Below, in pieces: positions 38,526 to 46,777 of a stretch of 64,000 nt of DNA. The position numbers and the translations under genes were made by a program. The stretch is from the NCBI GenBank assembly GCA_963714035.1, contig OY970224.1, positions 434,001 to 498,000 of the forward strand, given 5' to 3'. Within the stretch, counting starts at the first letter, position 1, and each line of letters opens with the position of its first letter. This stretch comes from DATFVB01 sp963714035 (GTDB lineage: Bacteria; Acidobacteriota; Thermoanaerobaculia; UBA5066; DATFVB01). Under the pieces are notes generated by a model that was given only the letters and a program-made list of their open reading frames with translations, was not told where the DNA came from and made no database searches.

Positions 38526-39297
38526 AGGCGCCGCTCCTCGTCGTCGACGTCGGCAACACCAACACGGTCCTCGGTCTGTACGACGGAAAGACCCTGGCCA
38601 GCGACTGGCGGCTCGCGACGCGCCGGGAAGCGACGGCCGACGAGATCGGCATCCTGCTCACGGGCCTCCTGGGGCCGTCCCCCCTCCCGTGGCGCGGGCG
38701 ATCGTGGCGACCGTCGTCCCGTCCCTCCAGTTCCCCTGGAAGACCGCGTTCCGGAAGTATCTCCGGCTCGACGCGACCTTCGTGGAGCCCGGCATCCGGA
38801 CCGGGATGCCGATTCTCTACGACAATCCGCAGGAGGTGGGCGCCGACCGGATCGTGAACGCCGTGGCGGCTTTCGAGAAGTACGGCGGCCCGTGCATCGT
38901 CGTCGACTTCGGGACCGCGACGACCTTCGACGTGGTCAACGCGGCGGGCGAATACGAGGGCGGCGTCATCACGCCCGGCGTCATGATCTCGGCGGAGGCG
39001 CTCTTTTCCCGCGCTGCGCGACTCTCGCGGGTCGAGATCCGCCGGCCGACCGCGGTCATCGGGAAGACGACGGCCGCCTCGATCCAGGCGGGCCTCTACT
39101 TCGGATATCTCGGGCTCGTCGAGGGACTGATCGACCGGATTTCCGCCGAGATGAAAGGAACGCCGAAGGTCGTGGCAACCGGCGGCCTCGCCGAGCTGCT
39201 CGGCCGCGCCTCGTCGAAGATCGAAACGATCGATCCGCATCTCACCCTGGACGGGCTCCGGATCCTCGACGAGAGGAATCGCCCCCGCCGCGGCTGA
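38522..39297 (+). pseudogene. coaX: Type III pantothenate kinase, interrupted by a frameshift
   Basis: Starts GTG 38522, overlapping birA. Frame 1 encodes LLVVDVGNTNTVLGLYDGKT (the phosphate-binding N-terminus) up to about 38678. The remainder, from VARAIVATVVPSLQ through the conserved GADRIVNAVAAFEKYG, VVDFGTATTFDVV, GGVITPG and VATGGLAELL, lies in the -1 frame and ends at 39297. Adding one C to the run of six Cs at 38679-38684 would restore a single ~258 aa CoaX. CoaA/CoaX is normally essential, so a sequencing or assembly error in the homopolymer is the likeliest reason; true inactivation or slippage are alternatives. Confidence 0.85.
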
Positions 39298-39298
39298 C

Positions 39299-39949
39299 AT
39301 GGCCGACGAGGCGCAGGGGCGCGAGTACTTCACGGCGATCGAGACGGAGTTCATCCGCCGGCGGGGAACTCCGTTCCTCCTCTCTCCGAAGGACTATGCG
39401 CTCGCCCGGCGGTGGTTCGATCTCGGCATCCCGGCGGCGGACGTCTGTCTCGGGATCGCCGAAGCCTTCGACCGGAGGGAGGAGCGCGGCGCCGCCGCGA
39501 AGGTGAACAGCCTTTCCTACTGCGAGGGCGCAGTGCTCGAGGCGTGGGAGCGCCGCGCTTCCGCGCGGGTGGGGCGGCCGGCGGCGGAGGGCGAGAGCGA
39601 GGTCGCGCCGCGGCTGGCGGAGCTCGTGAAATCGCTCGGCGCCGTGGATGCCCGCTTCTCCGAGGCCGTCGGGGCGGCGATTCGCGCCATCGAGCGCCTC
39701 TCCGCCGGGGACAAGTCTCCGGAACAGACGGAGAATTCGCTGTCCCGGATCGACCGGAAGCTCCTTCGGGAAATCGAGGAGAGTCTTCCCGCCCCCGAGC
39801 GCGAGGCGATCCGCGCGGAGGTGGACGGGCGGATCGCGCGCGACGCGGAGGGCATGGACGAGCGGGCTCTCCGACGGACACGGGACGTCCTCGCGCGCCA
39901 GCGCCTTCGGGCGCTCCACCGTCTCCCCCGGCTCTCGCTTCTCACGTGA
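39299..39949 (+). CDS. Conserved-looking protein of unknown function
   Basis: 216 aa, soluble, strongly charged, almost entirely predicted helical. An N-terminal block (AIETEFIRRRGTPFLLSPKDYALARRWFD) with a compact Leu/Trp pattern is followed by two further helical blocks and a basic C-terminus. There is no signal peptide, metal motif or known catalytic motif. The N-terminal block is loosely like helical modules of replication or loader proteins, but I would not assign a function. It starts 2 nt after coaX and overlaps the methyltransferase start by GTGA, so it is part of the same coupled run. Confidence 0.7.
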   Translation: MADEAQGREYFTAIETEFIRRRGTPFLLSPKDYALARRWFDLGIPAADVCLGIAEAFDRREERGAAAKVNSLSYCEGAVLEAWERRASARVGRPAAEGESEVAPRLAELVKSLGAVDARFSEAVGAAIRAIERLSAGDKSPEQTENSLSRIDRKLLREIEESLPAPEREAIRAEVDGRIARDAEGMDERALRRTRDVLARQRLRALHRLPRLSLLT

Positions 39950-41103
39950 CGCGGGCGGTTCGGCTCCGGATCGAGCGGCTCGCGCCGACGGGCGAGGGGG
40001 TCGCGCACGAGTCGGGCAAGGTCGTTTTCGTCGACGGCGCCCTCCCGGAGGAGACCGTCGATGCCGAGGTCTACGAGGAGAAGGCGAAATACGCGCGCGC
40101 CGCCGCCGCCGGGATCCGGGAACCTTCGCCCGCGCGCCGCCCGATCGATGCGCATTCCGTCGCCTGCGGAGGGACCGACTGGGCGCACGTTCTTCCGGAG
40201 GACGCCCGGCGGTGGAAGCGGGAGCTGTTCCTCGAAACGATGCGGCGGCTCGGGAGAACGGACCCCTCGGAGTTCGGGGAGATTCCGATTTCCGCGTCGC
40301 CCCTGGAATACCGCCTCCGCAACCAGTTCCATGCGTCCCGCGGCGCGGTCGGCTTCTTCGCCCGGCGCTCTCATCGCATCGTGCCGCTCGCCGGTTGTGA
40401 AATCGTCTCCGCCGACACCCGGGAGAAGGCCGCGGCGTTCGCGGCGGGGGAGGGAACGGTCGAAACGCTGGAGACGGCCGAGGTCGGGAGCGCGCACCGC
40501 CTCGTGTGGCTCGCCGCGGGCGCCGGCTTTCCGGACTCTTCCGCCGCCCTGGACGTCGACGTCGGCGGAAGGCCATTCCGCGTATCGGCCGGTTCTTTCT
40601 TCCAGGTGAATCGTCACCGCCTGTCCCCCTTCTTCGACCTCGTCCGGGATCTCGCGGCCGCCGTCGCGCCGGCGCGGGCTCTCGACGCGTACGCGGGAGC
40701 GGGCCTCCTCTCGTGCGCCCTGGTCGAGGCCGGGGCGCGCGTCACCGCGGTCGAGAGGGCGCTTTCGTCGTCTTCCGATGCCGCGACGAACCGGGAACGT
40801 CTCGGGGCGGGAGGGCGGATCGATCTCCGGAGGAGCTCCGTCGAGGATTACGTGGCCGGGGGAGGCGAGATCCACGACGTCGTCGTCGCAGATCCGCCGC
40901 GCGGAGGCCTCGGGTCCTGCGCGGCGGCCGTCGCGGCCCTCGCGAGGCGGCGGCTAATATACGTCTCGTGCGAACCCGCCTCGCTCGCCCGCGATCTGGC
41001 GCCTCTCTCCGAGGCGGGGCTCGCGATCGCCGATGCCCGTCTCGAGGACTTCTTTCCGCTCACTCACCGCGTCGAGGCGATCGTCGTCTTCGACCGACGC
41101 TGA
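39946..41103 (+). CDS. TrmA/RlmD-family RNA 5-methyluridine methyltransferase
   Basis: 385 aa. An N-terminal TRAM/OB-like domain (VRLRIERLAPTGEGVAH...VVFVDGALPEETVDAEV) is followed by a central domain and a C-terminal SAM-dependent fold. The substrate and SAM regions FFQVNRH, DAYAGAGLLSCALVEAGARVTAVE and DPPRGG are intact, and the nucleophilic Cys is in YVSCEPASLARDL. Only Cys74 (in ACGGTD) and Cys151 remain of the four cysteines that bind a [4Fe-4S] cluster in RlmD-type enzymes, so the cluster is probably absent. The target, a uridine in rRNA or tRNA, is not determinable. GTG start overlapping the previous gene. Confidence 0.88.
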   Translation: MTRAVRLRIERLAPTGEGVAHESGKVVFVDGALPEETVDAEVYEEKAKYARAAAAGIREPSPARRPIDAHSVACGGTDWAHVLPEDARRWKRELFLETMRRLGRTDPSEFGEIPISASPLEYRLRNQFHASRGAVGFFARRSHRIVPLAGCEIVSADTREKAAAFAAGEGTVETLETAEVGSAHRLVWLAAGAGFPDSSAALDVDVGGRPFRVSAGSFFQVNRHRLSPFFDLVRDLAAAVAPARALDAYAGAGLLSCALVEAGARVTAVERALSSSSDAATNRERLGAGGRIDLRRSSVEDYVAGGGEIHDVVVADPPRGGLGSCAAAVAALARRRLIYVSCEPASLARDLAPLSEAGLAIADARLEDFFPLTHRVEAIVVFDRR

Positions 41104-41110
41104 ACCGTTC

Positions 41111-41150
41111 GAGGCGCCGGCCGGCGTCGCCTCGTCCCGCGATCGGGACG
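41111..41150 (+). terminator. Two adjacent hairpins after the RNA methyltransferase gene
   Basis: GAGGCG/CGCCTC (41111-41116 with 41128-41133) is followed directly by CGTCCCG/CGGGACG (41133-41139 with 41144-41150). They lie in the 84 bp gap before comEC, the largest break in this otherwise overlapping run. No T-tract follows. Confidence 0.45.
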
Positions 41151-41187
41151 GCGCGAGCCGGGCGCTGAGTCGGCCCGGAGCTCTCCC

Positions 41188-43512
41188 GTGATCCGCCCCG
41201 TCGCCCGCCGCGGCCGCGCTCCCCTACTGGCGGGAGCGGCGCTCTTCGGAGCGGGAGTCTGGGCGGGAGGGTGGAGCGTCGAAGGGGGGCGGCTCGCGGC
41301 CGCCGCGGCCGTCCTTTACCTGGCCGCGGCGCTTCGGGGAGGCTCGCGCTCCCGCGCCTGGGCCGCGGCGTTCGCGTTGTGCGCGGGCTTTGCGGCCGGC
41401 CGCGGCCGCGTCGCGATCCCGGCGGAACGCGCCGCGACCGCCGGGGTCCGCCTCGATCCGGACCGTCCCGCCCGGCTCGTCGGAACGATGGAGGACTTCT
41501 GGACCGGGGACGAAGAACGCCGGTGGACACGCGTCCGGGGGGAAACGATTTCGCAGGGGGGATCGTCCCGGGATTTCCCCACGGAGGTGGACGTGCAGGC
41601 GTTCGGGAGCGCGCCGCTTCCCGGGATCCGCGGAGATCGCGTGGCGCTCACCCTGTCGATCGAGCCGCCGGAGGACTCCGCTTCGACGCGCGATCTCCCC
41701 ACGCCGCAGCGGATCTGGCGCGGGACGCTCAAGAGCGGATGGCAGGCTCGCGTCCTGGGAACGACCCCGGCCGGGTTCGCGGCGAGGGGGAACGCCTTCC
41801 TCGCGCGGCGGCTGTTCGCCGCGCCGCTTCCGCGGCCGACGGTGCAGGAGCCCATCGCGGCGCTGCTCCTCGGGCGCACCGGCGATCTCGATCGCGAGGC
41901 CGCGGATTCGATCCGGCAGGGAGGCTTTTCGCACGTGCTTCTCGCGTCCGGGCTCCAGGTCGCGCTCTTTGCGGCGATGCTCGGCGGATTTCTCGGCGTC
42001 GCGAGGGTGCGGCGTCGTCGGCGGGACGCTCTCCTTCTCGCCGGGATCGCGGCGTTCGCCCTCGTGGCCGGCGGCGGCCCGTCCGTCGTGCGCGTGACCC
42101 TGACGCTCGCTCTCCTGCTCGCCGCCCGGCTCCTGGAGCTGCCGGTCACGGCGTTCCAGGCGATCGGAGCCTCCGCCCTGATCATCCTGGCCGTCCGCCC
42201 GGCCGAGCTCTGGCGGTTCGGATTCTGGGTGACGTACGCGGCCTCGCTGGCGATCGCGGGCCTCGCCTTTCCGATCGCGAGGAGGCTTCGCTTCCTTCCG
42301 CCCCGGGTCCGCATCGCGGTCGCCGTCACGGCGGCCGCGCAGGTCGGCGCCGCGCCCTTGATGCTCTGGCGATTCAACACGGCTTCCGCGGGGGCCTGGC
42401 TCGTCGCCCCCGCGGGGCTGCCGATCGCCGCGGCGCTGATGGTCCTCGGAGGCCTGGTTCTTGGCGCGGTGGCGGCCGGTATCCCCGCCACGTTGCCCGC
42501 CGCGGCGTTCGGCGGTCTGTTTCGGGCCGTGCTCTTCGTGGCGACGCGGCTGCGGGGCACGAGCCTCCACGCCGTCACGCCGCCGCTCGCCGCGATCGTC
42601 GGCCTGCTCGGGCTCGCCGCGCTCGCCGTCGCGGGCTCCGGTCGGCGGCGGGCGGCCGCCGCGGCCGCGTACGCGGCGCTCTTCGCGGCTCTCGCGATTC
42701 GCGGCCGGGCCGGTCCGGTCCCGCCGGCATTCTCGGTCGAGGCCCTCGACGTCGGGCAGGGGGACGCGATCCTGCTTCGGTCCGGCGATTCGGCGTTCCT
42801 CGTCGACGGGGGCGGAGGATTTTCCGGATCGGAGGACTTCGGTCGCGCGCGGCTCCTTCCGAAGCTCCTCGATCGCGGCGTGCGCTCCCTCGACGGCGTT
42901 CTGCTGTCGCATCCTCATCCGGATCACGGCGCGGGACTCTTCGACGTGCTGCGCGAGCTGCGGGTCCGCGCCTTCTTCCACGGAGACGGAGAGGACGCGG
43001 GAGAGCTCTTCGCGCGACTCGACGAAGAAGCGCGGGCCGACGGCGTGCCGCATCGGACGCTTCGGACGGGGGAGCGCGTGGCCTGGGCGGGAGGGGAGTT
43101 CCGCGTGCTCCGGTCGGGGGGTCGCCCGTTCAAGAAGGACCCGATCAACAACGAATCGGTCGTTCTCCTGTACGCGCGCGGGGGACGCCGGATCCTTTTG
43201 ACCGGTGACGCCGGAGGGCCGGCCGAGGGCGAGATCCTCGCATCCCTTCCGGCGGCGGTCCGGGTCGACATCCTGAAGGTCGGGCATCACGGGAGCCGCA
43301 CTTCTTCGCGGCCGGATTTCGTCGAGGCGTTCGCCCCGCGGGCGGCGCTCCTCTCGTGCGGGCGCCGGAACCGCTTCCATCACCCGGCGCCGGAAACGCT
43401 CGCGACTCTCCGGCGCCTCGGCATTCCCGTCTTCCGCACGGACGTTCGCTCGGACGTCGGCTTCCTCGTCACGCCGGCGCACCTGTTCGTGCGCGAGCGA
43501 GGGAGGCCTTGA
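41188..43512 (+). CDS. comEC: ComEC/Rec2 family DNA uptake channel
   Basis: 774 aa inner-membrane protein that in competent bacteria transports single-stranded DNA into the cytoplasm. Two N-terminal hydrophobic segments precede an OB-like extracytoplasmic domain (about residues 85-210), then the Competence domain with 8-9 membrane helices (HVLLASGLQVALF, then ~240-490). A C-terminal metallo-beta-lactamase-like domain begins VEALDVGQGDAILLR and contains LSHPHPDHGAG and LKVGHHGSRTSS, so the HxHxDH metal motif is present. No other competence genes are nearby. The GTG start was chosen at the beginning of the hydrophobic N-terminus. Confidence 0.93.
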   Translation: MIRPVARRGRAPLLAGAALFGAGVWAGGWSVEGGRLAAAAAVLYLAAALRGGSRSRAWAAAFALCAGFAAGRGRVAIPAERAATAGVRLDPDRPARLVGTMEDFWTGDEERRWTRVRGETISQGGSSRDFPTEVDVQAFGSAPLPGIRGDRVALTLSIEPPEDSASTRDLPTPQRIWRGTLKSGWQARVLGTTPAGFAARGNAFLARRLFAAPLPRPTVQEPIAALLLGRTGDLDREAADSIRQGGFSHVLLASGLQVALFAAMLGGFLGVARVRRRRRDALLLAGIAAFALVAGGGPSVVRVTLTLALLLAARLLELPVTAFQAIGASALIILAVRPAELWRFGFWVTYAASLAIAGLAFPIARRLRFLPPRVRIAVAVTAAAQVGAAPLMLWRFNTASAGAWLVAPAGLPIAAALMVLGGLVLGAVAAGIPATLPAAAFGGLFRAVLFVATRLRGTSLHAVTPPLAAIVGLLGLAALAVAGSGRRRAAAAAAYAALFAALAIRGRAGPVPPAFSVEALDVGQGDAILLRSGDSAFLVDGGGGFSGSEDFGRARLLPKLLDRGVRSLDGVLLSHPHPDHGAGLFDVLRELRVRAFFHGDGEDAGELFARLDEEARADGVPHRTLRTGERVAWAGGEFRVLRSGGRPFKKDPINNESVVLLYARGGRRILLTGDAGGPAEGEILASLPAAVRVDILKVGHHGSRTSSRPDFVEAFAPRAALLSCGRRNRFHHPAPETLATLRRLGIPVFRTDVRSDVGFLVTPAHLFVRERGRP

Positions 43513-44423
43513 CGACGCGAGGCATCGTTCTGGTGCTCGGCCCGACGGCGACCGGAAAGAGCGATCTCGCCGCCCGGATCGCGCGCCGCGCCGGCGGCGA
43601 GATCGTTTCGGCGGATGCCTTCGCGGTGTATCGCGGCCTCGACATCGGGACGGCGAAGCCTCCGGCGGCGATTCGCGCCGAGATCCCGCACCATCTGGTC
43701 GACGTCGCCGATCCGACCGAACCGTTCTCGGCGGGACGGTGGGCCGCCGGGGCGCGAGAGGCGATCGAGGCCATCGAGAGGCGCGGGCGGCTTCCCGTCA
43801 TCGTGGGCGGATCGCATTTCTACGTGCGCGCGCTCCTCGCGGGCCTTCCGGGAGAGGCGGTCGCTTCTCCGGCTCTCCGGCGCCACCTCGCGGAAGGATG
43901 GAGCGCGGAGGGGCGCGCCCGGCGAAAGCGAATGCTCGACCTGCTCGATCCCGCTTACGGAGAGCGGGTGCCGGCGGCCGACACGGCGCGCCTCGGGCGC
44001 GCCCTCGAGATCGTTCTCGCGACCGGCCGGCGCGTGAGCGAGCGCGTCCCGGGAAGGTCGGGGATTCCCGGGCGGCGGCTGCTGCGGCTCGCGCTTCTGT
44101 TTCCGAAGGAAGATCTCTATACTCGCATTTCGAGGAGAGTGCGCGAGATGTGGACGTCCGGTTGGCCTGCCGAAGTGGAGAGCCTGCTGGGCGCCGGCGT
44201 TCCCCCCGACGCCCCCGCCTTCCGCGCGATCGGATACGCGGAGCTCGTCCGCCGCGCCGCCGGCGAGATTTCCGCCGACGAGGCGTTCGCGCGCACGGTT
44301 TCGCGCACGCGCGCCCTCGCGAAGCGGCAGCGCACCTGGCTCGCCTCGGAGCCCGATCTCGTCACGCTGGAATTCGACGCGGCCCTCCGACGCGCCGCCG
44401 CTTTTGCGGAGGGGGCGCCGTGA
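43509..44423 (+). CDS. miaA: tRNA dimethylallyltransferase
   Basis: 304 aa from a TTG overlapping the comEC stop. It adds the isopentenyl group to A37 of tRNAs reading UNN codons. The P-loop is VLGPTATGKSDLAARIA at the N-terminus. The next motif reads SADAFAVYRGLDIGTAKP, where most MiaA have SADSxQVYRG, and the usual GGTGLY motif is VGGSHFYVRALL. The C-terminal region keeps FRAIGYAEL and LAKRQRTWLASEPD. The divergence is moderate but overall architecture and length fit MiaA. It is followed directly by hfq, the same neighbour order as in Proteobacteria. Confidence 0.92.
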   Translation: MTTRGIVLVLGPTATGKSDLAARIARRAGGEIVSADAFAVYRGLDIGTAKPPAAIRAEIPHHLVDVADPTEPFSAGRWAAGAREAIEAIERRGRLPVIVGGSHFYVRALLAGLPGEAVASPALRRHLAEGWSAEGRARRKRMLDLLDPAYGERVPAADTARLGRALEIVLATGRRVSERVPGRSGIPGRRLLRLALLFPKEDLYTRISRRVREMWTSGWPAEVESLLGAGVPPDAPAFRAIGYAELVRRAAGEISADEAFARTVSRTRALAKRQRTWLASEPDLVTLEFDAALRRAAAFAEGAP

Positions 44424-44659
44424 ACAAGGCGCCGATCAACGTCCAGGACTCGTTCTTCTTCTCGCTCCGGCACGAGGAGATCCCGATCGAGGTGCGTCTC
44501 GTCAACGGCGAAACCCGCATCGGGCGCCTCAAGCGGTTCGACAAGTTCGCGATCGTGGTGGAAGTCTCCGGGGTCGAGGAAATGATCTACAAGCATGCGA
44601 TCGCGTCGATCCGCGCCGAACGCCCCGTCGGACACACTCCCGCGCCGCCGACGCCGTGA
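44420..44659 (+). CDS. hfq: RNA chaperone Hfq
   Basis: 79 aa Sm-like protein, forming hexamers that pair small RNAs with mRNAs. The Sm1 motif is in SFFFSLRHEEIPIEVRLVNG with the fold continuing TRIGRLKRFDKFAIVVEV, and the Sm2 motif is EEMIYKHAIASIR (family YKHAIST). The Pro/Ala-rich tail is short. It differs from proteobacterial Hfq in the N-terminal NVQDSFFFSLR, but key residues including the distal/proximal-site Tyr-Lys-His triad are kept. The GTG overlaps the miaA stop and its own stop overlaps the next GTG. Confidence 0.93.
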   Translation: MNKAPINVQDSFFFSLRHEEIPIEVRLVNGETRIGRLKRFDKFAIVVEVSGVEEMIYKHAIASIRAERPVGHTPAPPTP

Positions 44660-45915
44660 CCCGAAAGAGCGGCCGCCTCCTGCTGGCCGCCCTGCTCGCG
44701 GCCGGTTGCCGGACCGCCGTTCCCGCCCCGCGGATCCCGGGCTATCTCCTCGACCCCCGGACGGGACTGGCGGGACCCTTCGCGGCGGGAATCGGCGAAG
44801 GATGGGAGCGGATCGGCCAGAAGCAGTTCGTGGAGGCCCTTCGGGCCTTCGATGCGGCGCCGGGGCCGGCCGGGGCGGTCGGCCGCATCCAGGCGCTGCT
44901 CGAGCTCGGCCGGCTGGAAGACGCGCGCCGGGGTTGCGGCGCGGCGTTCGCGAAGGGGATTCAGACGGCGGCGATCCTCGCGGCCTGCGGAGAGACGGCG
45001 GGAAGGCTCGAGCGGTGGCCGGAAGCCTATGATCTGTTCGAGGCGGCTCTCCTGCGGGCTCCCGGGAACGCGGGCCTCGTCGAGCGCAAGCAGGCGACGG
45101 AGGCGAAAGCCGTTCGCGCGCTCGTCGAAAAGGCCGCGGGGGAGCTGAAGACGGAAACCGCGGAAGCCCGCGCCGACGCGGAGCGGGCGCTCTCGATCGC
45201 GCCTGCCGACCTGGACGCCTTGAAGATCGCCGGCCGCGCCGCGGCCGCGTCCGGGGATGAAGCGGAAGGGTTCAGCCGGCTCTCGGAGGCATGGCGCCGC
45301 GATCCGTCCGACGCGGCGACGGGGGAGCAGGCGGGAGACCTCGCCCGGAAGATCGGCCGGGGGGACCTCGCGTTCGAGATCTTTTCGGCCCTCGCGCGGA
45401 ACGATCCGCGCTTTCGCGCCCGCGCGCAGGAGAGTCAGGAGGATTTCGTCATTTCCAACTGGCCGGCCCGGGAGAGGACGACCGCCCACGCTTCCCGGCT
45501 GACGCGCGCCGGGGCGGTGACGCTGCTGTGGCGGCTCCTTCCGCAGATCCGGACGGCCCCGTCGGCCGATCCGGTTCCGGTCGCGTCCGATATCCTCGCC
45601 CGGACCGACCAGCGGATGCTCTCGCGCGGGCTCCAGCTCGGGCTGCTCGGCGTCGACACGGCGACTCACCGGGCGCGTCCGGACGCGTTCCTGACGCGGG
45701 GCGAGGCCGCCCGCATCCTGCTTCGGGCCGGGGCGCTGACCGGCGCCCCCGGCGCGGCGGCCTGCGCGAAGCCGGAAAAGAAGAGCCCTGCCGCTCTCGC
45801 CGCGGCGTGCGGGCTGCTGCCGGCGGCGCGGACAACGGGAGTCTCCGGGGCGGAATTCCGGCGCGCGATCGCGTTCCTGCAGGAGCCGGGGATCGCGGGA
45901 AGGGCGGCGCGATGA
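44656..45915 (+). CDS. TPR lipoprotein with a degenerate S-layer-homology-like C-terminus
   Basis: 419 aa. A signal peptide ends in a lipobox (LLAAGC, Cys18), giving an outer-envelope lipoprotein. Residues about 50-280 are tetratricopeptide-like repeats (YDLFEAALLRAPGNAGLV, ADLDALKIAGRAAAASGD). Residues about 290-410 show spaced FLTRGEAARILLRAG segments and Cys-containing loops that recall SLH repeats. Together with the SLH protein at 46774, it suggests an S-layer or cell-wall attachment theme. The precise role is unknown. It overlaps hfq by GTGA. Confidence 0.75.
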   Translation: MTRKSGRLLLAALLAAGCRTAVPAPRIPGYLLDPRTGLAGPFAAGIGEGWERIGQKQFVEALRAFDAAPGPAGAVGRIQALLELGRLEDARRGCGAAFAKGIQTAAILAACGETAGRLERWPEAYDLFEAALLRAPGNAGLVERKQATEAKAVRALVEKAAGELKTETAEARADAERALSIAPADLDALKIAGRAAAASGDEAEGFSRLSEAWRRDPSDAATGEQAGDLARKIGRGDLAFEIFSALARNDPRFRARAQESQEDFVISNWPARERTTAHASRLTRAGAVTLLWRLLPQIRTAPSADPVPVASDILARTDQRMLSRGLQLGLLGVDTATHRARPDAFLTRGEAARILLRAGALTGAPGAAACAKPEKKSPAALAAACGLLPAARTTGVSGAEFRRAIAFLQEPGIAGRAAR

Positions 45916-46505
45916 AGACCTCGCATCTCCGGGGCCCGTGGACGATTCCGAATCTGATCACGCTGCTGCGCCTCGCGGTCCTTCCCGTCTTCCTCTACTC
46001 GATCGCGTCGGAGCGGCCGGTCGCGGCGCTGGCGCTCTTCGTCGTCGCGGGAATCTCCGATGGCCTGGACGGGTATCTGGCGCGCGCCCTGCATATGCAG
46101 TCCGCGGTCGGGGCCGTGCTCGACCCCATCGCGGACAAGCTGCTGATGATCTCGTCCTACATCATGCTTTCGATCCCCACCTACCGCGCGCGCATTCACA
46201 TTCCGGAGGCGCTCACGTTCCTGGTCATCTCCCGCGACGTCCTGATGATGGTCGTGGCGCTCGTGATCATCCTCACGACGGGCATGAAGGATTTCCCCGC
46301 GACCTTCCTCGGAAAGACGAACACGGTCATCCAGATTCTGACCGTCCTCGCGGTCCTTTGCGCCGACGTCTGGCCTCTTCCGATGCCGTTCGTCTGGGTG
46401 CCGTTCGGCGCGGTGGCGGCGGCGACGGTCGTCTCCGGGTTCCAGTACGTCTGGCTCGTTTCCCGCCGGGTCGCGGAGCAGGAGAGCGCGCAGCGGTCCC
46501 GATGA
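45912..46505 (+). CDS. CDP-alcohol phosphatidyltransferase (PgsA-like)
   Basis: 197 aa integral membrane enzyme. It carries the family signature D-x2-D-G-x2-A-R-x8-G-x3-D-x3-D: DGLDGYLAR, then GAVLDPIADK (about residues 50-75). Five to six hydrophobic helices follow. The short length and the IPNLITLLRLAVLPVFLYSI start resemble CDP-diacylglycerol--glycerol-3-phosphate phosphatidyltransferase (phosphatidylglycerophosphate synthase), but cardiolipin or other head-group transfer cannot be excluded. It is coupled to its neighbours by 4-nt overlaps on both sides. Confidence 0.88.
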   Translation: MKTSHLRGPWTIPNLITLLRLAVLPVFLYSIASERPVAALALFVVAGISDGLDGYLARALHMQSAVGAVLDPIADKLLMISSYIMLSIPTYRARIHIPEALTFLVISRDVLMMVVALVIILTTGMKDFPATFLGKTNTVIQILTVLAVLCADVWPLPMPFVWVPFGAVAAATVVSGFQYVWLVSRRVAEQESAQRSR

Positions 46506-46777
46506 CCGATCTCCGGCTGTACACCCGCCGCGAGTGCCACCTGTGCGACACGATGAAGTCGGCGGTCGAACGGGAGGCGCGGGGGTATCCTGTGACGATG
46601 ACGGTCGTGGACGTCGATTCCGCGAGCGACCTGGCCCGGGAGTTCGGCCCCGACGTCCCCGTGCTCTTCGTCTCCGGGAAAAAATTCGCCAAACACCGGC
46701 TCGAGCCGGGACGGCTGCGGGAAAAGCTCCGGCGGGAGCTGGCCGCGGCCGAAACGGCGGGAGGAGAGAGGGCATGA
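46502..46777 (+). CDS. Glutaredoxin-like thiol-disulfide protein
   Basis: 91 aa, small thioredoxin-fold protein of the glutaredoxin-like (DUF836) type. The redox-active pair is Cys12-x-x-Cys15 in RRECHLCD, and cis-Pro is in DVPVLFVSGKKF. The C-terminal helix is basic then acidic. No signal peptide, so it is cytoplasmic. Its substrate is unknown, and the neighbours (phospholipid enzyme and SLH protein) do not suggest one. It overlaps both by 4 nt. Confidence 0.87.
   Translation: MTDLRLYTRRECHLCDTMKSAVEREARGYPVTMTVVDVDSASDLAREFGPDVPVLFVSGKKFAKHRLEPGRLREKLRRELAAAETAGGERA

Noticed and set aside
38522..38857. Programmed ribosomal frameshift in coaX
   Set aside because: The C-run is not aligned as a canonical X-XXY-YYZ slippery heptamer in the starting frame and no strong downstream stem was evident. 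A one-base sequence error explains it better.
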